From assembly GCA_028023455.1 (NCBI GenBank), contig JAQFVV010000233.1, positions 868,001 to 932,000 on the forward strand: a stretch of 64,000 nucleotides of DNA. The letters run 5' to 3'. Positions 58,501 through 64,000 of this stretch are shown here, piece after piece. Position 1 is the stretch's first letter, and the number at the start of each line of letters is the position of its first letter. The translations under genes were made by a program, and so were the position numbers. The notes below the pieces were generated by a model. The model worked only from the letters and a program-made list of their open reading frames with translations. It was not told where the DNA came from and made no database searches. The stretch comes from Epiperipatus broadwayi. Its lineage: Eukaryota > Onychophora > Udeonychophora > Euonychophora > Peripatidae.

Positions 58501-58783
58501 TAATAATATTGGCATCTAGGAATAGAATGCTAAAACTGTTTGGTGGTGTTGACTTGCTGAGCAGAATACCGACTCCACCTGAAGCAGAATGGCCTATGGA
58601 AAATCTAGTAAATCCGAGAGTTGAGAGAAGAGATAGTATTTTATGATCGGTCTTATGGTGATATTTAGTTTCACCCATAAGAAGTATATGAGGGGAGCAG
58701 AGCGAGAGCCAGTTTTTAATAGCTAGAACTCTATCAATTGAGTTGATGCCGCGAATGTTAATGCCAGCAATTTTGCAGAACAT
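55556..58783 (-). CDS. LINE ORF2: APE endonuclease / reverse transcriptase, intact
   Basis: A 1075-residue protein that nicks target DNA and copies the LINE RNA there. The APE endonuclease spans about 1-215: GETK (Glu38), LLGDFNT (141-145), SFYTKTKKSLIDLVYY (175-190) and SDH (208-210). RT spans about 460-720: RPISMTPL (493-500), motif A LDVAAAFDSV (Asp561), motif B PQGSPLSALFF (619-629) and motif C YIDD (661-664). Downstream, GKVGLLNMIIMPKISYYLPF and LLWRGRTVAISLRGIQRP match the layout of L1/Tx1-type LINEs. The C-terminus has a CCHC zinc motif (Cys960, Cys963, His972, Cys977). No RNase H domain is seen. The start follows the ORF1 stop by six bases, suggesting reinitiation or a similar coupled mechanism. 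All catalytic residues are present. Clade placement is by pattern only. Confidence 0.9.
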   Translation of the reverse strand: MFCKIAGINIRGINSIDRVLAIKNWLSLCSPHILLMGETKYHHKTDHKILSLLSTLGFTRFSIGHSASGGVGILLSKSTPPNSFSILFLDANIIIIEIDYWGYPIIIAYIYTAKDTSQYLKIIHILNAINANRASPTILLGDFNTTYNDFNKRFLHLINRRLMCGEGFFPPEAYSFYTKTKKSLIDLVYYTPDLHFNLDAALAPVAFSDHMALILQLTPISIPAPIDGPGKTMRMITQSNMTEAIVSEAYILFQKINILSLPAEEGWFSFIGILQSILNHHARKIKGPNGLLNDLTDINIQLQALQQNFTNTEKIIFLKNLYKIKQKSLAEYISIRRAKCFLAQQHCWTRDYLRWALGYNRKQITPLSINSNGTNLVGFPMMQHISKQFCQLMQKDGAPPINSWLDAGDPGEHGITEIQIKKKITSLPDGVHPGLHGIPNFLLKHLSQFTVPIIKKMIDHLASGNRNITDLYPVALVPFIKKAKPLNDINNIRPISMTPLLIKIIESVIKDQIQTQILSHISSNQYGKKGSSTSHAMSNVTALFNYIRGHRKSKPIAVQLDVAAAFDSVQINILLDILSECDIPAGIVQMISNLLNNREIFLSLDGKITPGFKPYKSIPQGSPLSALFFTAYINPLLMDIEKNLPGIFLPSLNKNFNVFAYIDDIMVVLPTIKYLPHLMNILNRNTAKLGLQINFNKSSIWKIMSGKQINSPFSAKPQRYLGFPIFKTPTAMAREIQDAILHSTEAITTSLSRVYLSLYGKVGLLNMIIMPKISYYLPFVKMSKQFQNKINRLCTKLLWRGRTVAISLRGIQRPCRFNGLSFHSIQAIILQKTHNTLHNLILSCGYSNIIKKITPTDRPPPSASSWIASLIDHLQLYNPIMPFNLNKKITLWEAYNIINYNQQPIKTSLKVTNQRLISHFKRWSLEPKFLDFIIKINLNALPTNWFLYHRRGFTSIDPICGLCAREDETIDHIIHRCPRLKTLKDIIIINSNIRPDMIFSLENAIHNGFFSIIRLSTFVLYSIWIVRCKTLMELPPPQIIPLFYQTLKKIKKRDQLLASSKVFDDTWSLTALSFS

Positions 58784-58789
58784 GATAGA

Positions 58790-61435
58790 TTAATCCAAAC
58801 CGTCCTCAGCAAAGTGTACCAAGTCAATGTGGGACATCTCCATGTTAATGAGGTCTGATGTTGTTTGGCAATCAGAGTCTTGTGATTGAATTTGTGGATG
58901 GATTGGTGATATAGTTGTTGGTTGAGGAAACGCATCCATGAAGTCTTCGGTGTCTGATGAAGTAGTGTAATCTGTCTGAGATTCGTCAGAAGGATCAATG
59001 GTATCAATGGTTGTAGGATCCATGGTTTTCCTCTTTTTTTCTATGGATTTGCGAGGCTTTGTGCTTGATATATCTGAAATTTGTTTGTTAGAGGGTGGAG
59101 GTGAGTAATGTATCAGATGGGCGCTATCATCATCAGAGCTTGATTTATCTGAACGAATTGATTTTCTTTTAATTTTCTTATTTGTATTTTGGGTATTTGT
59201 TGTGTCGGTTTTTTGAGGGTTTTTAAGTTTAATAGTGTTTTTTTCATTTTCCTGTTCTTTTGATAAAAGTGTTTTTTTATTGTTATAGGAATTTGTTTTA
59301 AATTTTAGACCTGAGTCATTTTCGGTTTGCTGTAACTGTTGGGAAACATTAACTATGCTGACTTTCGGGTTGTGTGTTTGACAAGTCTTTTCATCTGGAT
59401 GGTTAATTATTGCAGGAGTTGAAGAATTGAGGACAGTTTGTGGATCACTTTGTTTAGGTTTACTGGACTTAACTGACCCACATGAAGATGTATCAGTGGT
59501 TTTAGACTGGGTGGGAGTTGTTATGGATGGATTGTTTTGAAATTTTTTGAGTGTATTTTCTTCATCGCTTGTATTTTCCTTGCTCTCGTCAGGTGGTTTG
59601 GTCATATTGCCTTCTTTTGTATCAAGAGTTTGGCCTAGTATTGTTTCTCGGGGATTAGTATAATATGTATCGTATGTAAGATCTTTAGTCTTATCGGTTT
59701 GAGTGATTGGTTTAGGCGCAGTATATGTAATTGCTTGGATCTCTGATTCACTACTATTAGTGTAGAGGTTGTCGTTTGTTCTTTCTTGAATATTTTCATT
59801 TTGAAAGATAGGTTTGGATGTGAAAGGGTTTGTTGGAGGATTTATTTGACTCAGGTTGTCTGGGTTTGTGAGGTTGCTGATTGAATTAGGCCCATGTGGT
59901 GATTGTCTATTTAAGGATGTGAAAGCCGTGTTAGTAGGTCTACCAGGACATCTGTGAACTTTATTCTTTTTAATACCACAGTGTGTACATATTCTTGCTG
60001 CACAATCTTTAATGAGGTGTGTTCTTTGAAGGCAGAAGAAACATTGTGGATGTACTCCCCTGAAAGTCAAAACCATAGGAGAGCCTCTTGCAGTAATAAT
60101 AGTGGGTATGTCAGTGGGTATAATGTTTTTCTTCAATGTAAGTGTGAAGATAACTGTATTGGACAGGATTTGATCTTCGCAGTGAGGGTTTAATAGGTGT
60201 TTAAATTTGCTAACTGAACCATAATTAATAAGGATGTCTTGTAGTTCTTGTTCTTTCAAGTGGGCAAGGCAGTTTTGGATTCTGCCGGATAGTGTAACAG
60301 GACGGTTCATATCTATGAAGCATAGTATAAAATTTCCTAAAGATCTGTATTTATTTTTAAAGTTCATACGGTCCGCCCACGTTTTAAACTCAACGATAAC
60401 ATAGCGGTCATTGGGATGATTAAGAATCATATGAATGCCTCTGCCTAATTGTTTTTGATTGATTAGACTGTATAGCTGTTCTAGAGGGAACTTATATAGA
60501 GCACATTGTTGATTTGTTATGGCTAAGATTAACGATTTATCGCTGTAGTAGTTAGCAAACGATTTATATAGGCTATTGGGAATCGTTTTGTTGAACTCAT
60601 TATTTATTTTTAGGAACATGTCGTCATTAAGTTCGTTTATATTAAATGAGACATTTTCCAAAGTGTTTGATTCTTGTTCTATGTCTAGTTCTGAGATATT
60701 CAAATATAGTTCATTGAAATTATCGGCCTTAATATTTTCGGAGATGCTCTCAGAATTTTTAGACCTTACGATATTTGCGTACGTAGAGGAATTTTTCAAT
60801 ATTGGTATTGAAGAAATTGGATTAGATTGTAAGTTGGCTGAAGTAGCAATGGATTGTTCTGCGCTATAATCTTTGTTTGTTCTGGAATGTGATTTATCGG
60901 TTTTAAAATTTATTTCTTCTTTTTGATTTTTAAATTTACTGTTGACAAACTGTAATGTGACAGCACTGGTTTTGTCGACCTCTGGTGGAAAAGTTTTTAC
61001 TTTAAAAAATTCGCCGAAATCATCTTGTCGGTAATTTTGTCTATTATTATCAGATATGGTTTCCAGGGTATTATTGGGCAAAGGAAATTGCTCATTAGAG
61101 TCTTCTGAGGGTGCGTAAAGTCTTCGGAGAGGTGATGATTGGTTTTTGCTTGAATTTTTAAGAATTTCAATAGTTTCGCTTGATGAGATATTAATGCTAT
61201 TACTTATATTAGGGGTAAGTTGAATATTTTCTAAACTTTTGTTGATATTTGTGATGCTGTTTTCTTTTGAAATATTGGTTTGTGGGTTTTTATTTGTTGT
61301 AGAAGTTATTTTGGATGAATTTAGATTAGATCTAAGACTATAAAATTTACGACCGATGACTGCATTGCTAGATTGAATGCTGAGATCGGGGCTAACCTTA
61401 ATTTGCAAGTTATCGATTATATTATCACTTTCCAT
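58790..61435 (-). CDS. LINE ORF1: nucleic-acid-binding protein with zinc knuckles, intact
   Basis: An 881-residue protein expected to coat LINE RNA and form the ribonucleoprotein. Residues 1-280 are Ser/Asn/Thr-rich and probably disordered. Residues about 300-460 look like a compact RNA-binding region (RYVIVEFKTWADRMNF resembles an RRM-type strand). A canonical CCHC knuckle follows (Cys465, Cys468, His473, Cys478), then a second variant knuckle (Cys483, Cys486, His494, Cys496). Residues about 500-881 are low-complexity, with basic clusters such as KKIKRKSIRSDK and KPRKSIEKKRK that may direct nuclear entry, and an acidic C-terminus. RRM-like plus CCHC is the type I ORF1 plan, common in Tx1, jockey and R1 groups. 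The start is the first ATG after the 5' untranslated region and no upstream in-frame alternative was preferred. Confidence 0.85.
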   Translation of the reverse strand: MESDNIIDNLQIKVSPDLSIQSSNAVIGRKFYSLRSNLNSSKITSTTNKNPQTNISKENSITNINKSLENIQLTPNISNSINISSSETIEILKNSSKNQSSPLRRLYAPSEDSNEQFPLPNNTLETISDNNRQNYRQDDFGEFFKVKTFPPEVDKTSAVTLQFVNSKFKNQKEEINFKTDKSHSRTNKDYSAEQSIATSANLQSNPISSIPILKNSSTYANIVRSKNSESISENIKADNFNELYLNISELDIEQESNTLENVSFNINELNDDMFLKINNEFNKTIPNSLYKSFANYYSDKSLILAITNQQCALYKFPLEQLYSLINQKQLGRGIHMILNHPNDRYVIVEFKTWADRMNFKNKYRSLGNFILCFIDMNRPVTLSGRIQNCLAHLKEQELQDILINYGSVSKFKHLLNPHCEDQILSNTVIFTLTLKKNIIPTDIPTIITARGSPMVLTFRGVHPQCFFCLQRTHLIKDCAARICTHCGIKKNKVHRCPGRPTNTAFTSLNRQSPHGPNSISNLTNPDNLSQINPPTNPFTSKPIFQNENIQERTNDNLYTNSSESEIQAITYTAPKPITQTDKTKDLTYDTYYTNPRETILGQTLDTKEGNMTKPPDESKENTSDEENTLKKFQNNPSITTPTQSKTTDTSSCGSVKSSKPKQSDPQTVLNSSTPAIINHPDEKTCQTHNPKVSIVNVSQQLQQTENDSGLKFKTNSYNNKKTLLSKEQENEKNTIKLKNPQKTDTTNTQNTNKKIKRKSIRSDKSSSDDDSAHLIHYSPPPSNKQISDISSTKPRKSIEKKRKTMDPTTIDTIDPSDESQTDYTTSSDTEDFMDAFPQPTTISPIHPQIQSQDSDCQTTSDLINMEMSHIDLVHFAEDGLD

Positions 61436-61577
61436 AATATATAATGATTAAAACTGACTTACCTTGAATAAGAAACATAAAGGTAAGGGGACAATTGTCC
61501 CTATCTTCCTGAAATTGAATCGCTAAGGGACGCTTTTTGTAAGACCAGTTGCAAAGATGGCTGCCAAAAGCGGAAGT

Positions 61578-61596
61578 CAAAGGCTAGTTTACTTTT
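61578..61596. repeat. Target-site duplication, right copy
   Basis: CAAAGGCTAGTTTACTTTT, identical to 55261-55279. It bounds the 5' end of the LINE. Confidence 0.9.
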
Positions 61597-61906
61597 AACT
61601 AATTAAAATAATCATTTCCATTTTACACACTAGTATTAATTAAATTTGTATATTCTTAAAGATATATTTTTATCTTTAAATCTTTTTAAGTTTTTATTCA
61701 AAATTTAGTTTTAAAACTTTTTCTTTTTTTTAATAAAGTTTTCTTTTAATAATTTTTCATCTGTGTAATTTTATATATAGATAAAGTTTAGATGACTTTA
61801 AACTTTCAATTTTTATTTCTTAAAAAATAAGTTTTTATATGCAAACTTTTCTTTTTAATGTCTAATTTTTAAAATAAATAATGTAACGGTGTGTGTGCCC
61901 ATTGCA

Positions 61907-62169
61907 ATGTATATTAAAATCCTGAAGATGATATGTATAAATATTCAAATCACCCCACCAAACATTATATTTATTCAGCAATGTTTTTTGTGAATAAATA
62001 TAAAATCTTAATTTTAAATAGCATGACTCAAAAGAATATGTTTCTTCAATTGTAGGCCACATAGGTGTTATATAATGTAATACAGACTTATTCAAACAAA
62101 GAGCATGAAGTTATATATAAATATATTGTTATTACGATAGTTTTAATTAACAAGCACTTTATTTGTATA
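61907..62169. other. AT-rich intergenic DNA, no gene seen
   Basis: The 77-codon minus-strand frame at 61862-62095 overlaps the end of the LTR-like repeat and has no domain. Confidence 0.5.
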
Positions 62170-62734
62170 TATTTATATATATTGTAACCTAATCGGATGA
62201 CTACCCTCCCCAATCATTATTACGTATGATAGATATAAACAACAAACTTCTAGCTCAGTCTAATCAAATTTCTTTCTTTTATATAAAATTCTAATAATAC
62301 AAATATTACTCATTTTATATCTAATATATTATATCAATATTAATGAATTATTTAATAATAAAATAACAATAATCGTGAGACTTGTTATCTAATCATCCAG
62401 TAAAGTATCCCTTTTTCACATTGAGTTTATACCAAAAGTATATCCTTAATGGCATAGCAATACCACAAAACACTATTCCACTAAAGTATCACTGATACTC
62501 CCGTGACTTACTATTAAGTAAGCAAATTATATTTAGTATTAAAATTTCTCATGTTAAATTTAATTATAATACAATATAATATTCATCTACTTATTGAAAT
62601 TATTGTACATCACTCCTTTACTTACATTCCTTAAGTCAATCAACATCTCAAGTAACTATTGTTTCTTAAAATGAATAAATTAATTTACATAATTAAATAT
62701 AGAGAGAGATTTTACTTATATTCAGCTATATTTA
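62170..62734 (-). repeat. Diverged relic related to the 4.58-kb LTR
   Basis: Collinear short matches to the start of the Gag-only LTR (41244-41600 and 48942-49300): CTACCCTCC versus CTGCCCTCC, TTCTAGCTCAGT, GTGAGAC versus ATGAGAC, ACATTGAG, AATGGCATA and AACACTATTCC, in the same order. This suggests an older LTR of the same superfamily, cut off on its right by the hammerhead repeat at 62735. Orientation is inferred from the Gag-only element. Confidence 0.45.
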
Positions 62735-63115
62735 AAATATCACATGATCACCATTCTTTATGCTTACACAAGCTGTTTTCAAAACGTATGGATGCTGAAC
62801 TGAAATCAGATTTATATGACTATACAAGCTAATAAGCTTGAATTGAAAACATTATTGTGTTTTGATTTTGGATTCAAAGCTTTATAGTTAGCTAGTAAGA
62901 TAAAAGATGACTGCTGGGTGGTTGCATTGGATCCCAAGATCTAGGTGCATTGCTCTCAGATCCAAGGCTTCACATTGATGAAATTCACAAGCTAGAAATT
63001 AGTCCGGAGAAATTGGATGAGTAGACACTAGATAGGGATTTTATACACAAATCTTCCTGCATCCATTGATTACTCTGTCTTGCACTGAGTGGTGCATTGT
63101 AAAGAGAATTTTATC
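62735..63115 (+). repeat. Hammerhead-bearing repeat, single copy
   Basis: A short minus-strand piece (about 62735-62785: CACATGATCACCATTCTTTA then GCTTACACAAGCTG) is joined to a plus-strand body (62786-63115) ending ATTACTCTGTCTTGCACTGAG. This is the same head-to-head design as at 4150-4545, 8520-9345 and 12814-14232. One degenerate hammerhead is present. Confidence 0.75.
62960..63018 (+). ncRNA. Degenerate hammerhead ribozyme (C3 to T)
   Basis: The core is TTGATGA and stem II is degraded, while GAAAT-TA-GTC and the outer stem I (ATCCAA with TTGGAT) remain. Predicted inactive or weak. Confidence 0.6.
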
Positions 63116-64000
63116 TCTGTCCACATTTAAAATAATTAAGAAACAAATATACTAATCAATTCCTCACTTTTAAAATAACTAATTTTCTTATAAATTGACT
63201 AAAAAAACTAAATTAAAACTATTAACCAATACTTATTACTATTAATTATCATAAACAACTTTAAAATAATTTCCTATCACTATATATTAGAATCCAGTCA
63301 TTTTATTTTTATATGGCATCCTAGTTATTTAGTCTTCATTGTTTGGTCGTGTGCAATAATGCCAAATATATTTAATTATTACAATATATGTGTGACAAGA
63401 ATGATGAAGAATGACTTGGAAATAAGAAAAGAGACTCTCAACATTAACATTTATAATAGTATTATACAACATTTAAAATAATTTATACATATCTTATATT
63501 TAATAAACAATATTTAACATATTATACCAAATTTTATAAACTAACATTAAATACGTAATTATAATAAACTAAAATAATTTATACTTCACCCTCAAATCAT
63601 TTACAAACAGTATGTAATGTATTCCATACTTTACTCCATTAACATTATGTTACTTCTTAATATTTTTTGTATTAAAAATATAACAACAAAATATACAATT
63701 TGCATTTTCTTCAAATTATAAATATATTTCACAAACATATTATTTTATATTATTTTTCCTTCACCTTTAACCTTCCTATAATATTATTATCTAATTGCAA
63801 TTCTATAACTTATTTTATTTCTTCTATTTTTATTATTTTGTTATAAGATAAATATTTAATTATTTTAAATATCCATTAAGACATGACACTTTATTATATT
63901 ATGTACACTAATAAAAATAATTATCAGGTTTTCCTTTGAATATCATATCTTTTATACTTCATACTTTCATTCTGTATTTTGATCTCTGATATTCAATAAA
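63116..64000. other. AT-rich intergenic DNA, no gene seen
   Basis: No supportable gene. It may continue the diverged LTR relic of 62170-62734, but I could not establish this. Confidence 0.45.

Larger units (their letters stand above)
55280..61577 (-). mobile_element. Complete L1/Tx1-like LINE with two intact ORFs
   Basis: A 6,298-bp minus-strand non-LTR retrotransposon flanked by a perfect 19-bp target-site duplication (CAAAGGCTAGTTTACTTTT at 55261-55279 and 61578-61596). The 5' untranslated region is about 142 bp. ORF1 (881 codons) and ORF2 (1075 codons) are both open, separated by six bases. The 3' untranslated region is about 275 bp, contains an AATAAA near its end, and lacks a long poly-A tail. 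It is inserted in the 2-kb LTR-like repeat; copy 1 of that repeat at 28306-30488 shows the uninterrupted site. Intact ORFs and an undecayed target duplication mark it as young and possibly competent. Confidence 0.9.
53720..61906 (+). repeat. 2-kb solo-LTR-like repeat, copy 2, split by a LINE
   Basis: Plus-strand homologue of 28306-30488. It begins near TGTTTTAACGG (53720) and ends near GTGCCCATTGCA (61906), with about 1.87 kb of its own sequence once the LINE and one target duplication are removed. Flanking pentamers ATGCA and ATGTA may be a diverged target-site duplication. It is more diverged at its termini than copy 1. The open frame 54143-54349 has no counterpart in copy 1 and is not called a gene. 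Confidence 0.65.

Noticed and set aside
55556-58783. Plus-strand frames inside the LINE ORF2 (for example 56604-56927 and 56753-57082)
   Set aside because: Antisense shadows of the long intact ORF2.

Overview
This AT-rich window (by eye about 70% A+T) looks like intergenic DNA from an invertebrate animal. No host gene, rRNA or functional tRNA could be supported. Nearly everything recognisable is a transposable element or its remains. The eukaryotic assignment rests on APE-type LINEs, GIY-YIG Penelope-like elements (PLEs), an RTE relic and a Ty3/gypsy-type Gag. The phylum cannot be fixed from this sequence.

Layout. 1-5.7 kb: AT-rich DNA with a four-unit (++--) inverted repeat, a hammerhead-bearing repeat and a dimeric repeat. 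5.78-8.15 kb: a 5'-truncated PLE whose 3' part is duplicated in inverted orientation. 8.25-9.5 kb: a short TIR element, then a second hammerhead-repeat cluster. 12.8-14.2 kb: a third cluster of about 450-bp units, minus then plus, holding the one hammerhead ribozyme with an intact core (13615-13673). 14.3-17.25 kb: a decayed RTE-like LINE. 18.76-24.41 kb: two tandem copies of a LINE whose ORF1 has a coiled coil and an SGNH esterase domain; a third copy lies at 33.45-37.03 kb. 27.3-27.9 kb: a diverged hammerhead-repeat relic. 28.3-30.5 kb: a 2.18-kb solo-LTR-like repeat. 31.4 kb: a 141-bp near-perfect palindrome. 37.5-39.3 kb: a decayed minus-strand PLE of a different lineage. 41.24-53.53 kb: a 12.3-kb LTR retrotransposon with two 4.58-kb LTRs and only a Gag gene inside. 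53.7-61.9 kb: a second copy of the 2-kb LTR repeat, split by a complete 6.3-kb L1/Tx1-like LINE with two intact ORFs and a perfect 19-bp target-site duplication. 62.2-63.1 kb: a diverged LTR relic next to another hammerhead repeat.

How the pieces relate. The LINE at 55280-61577 is the only element here that looks able to code for its own mobility. The Gag-only element would need reverse transcriptase and integrase from elsewhere. The hammerhead repeats encode no protein; PLEs are the known partners of such ribozyme repeats, and two PLE lineages are present, both damaged. The items most worth a second look are the giant-LTR Gag-only element, the head-to-head hammerhead clusters, and the young LINE nested in a repeat whose unoccupied paralogue is in the same window.
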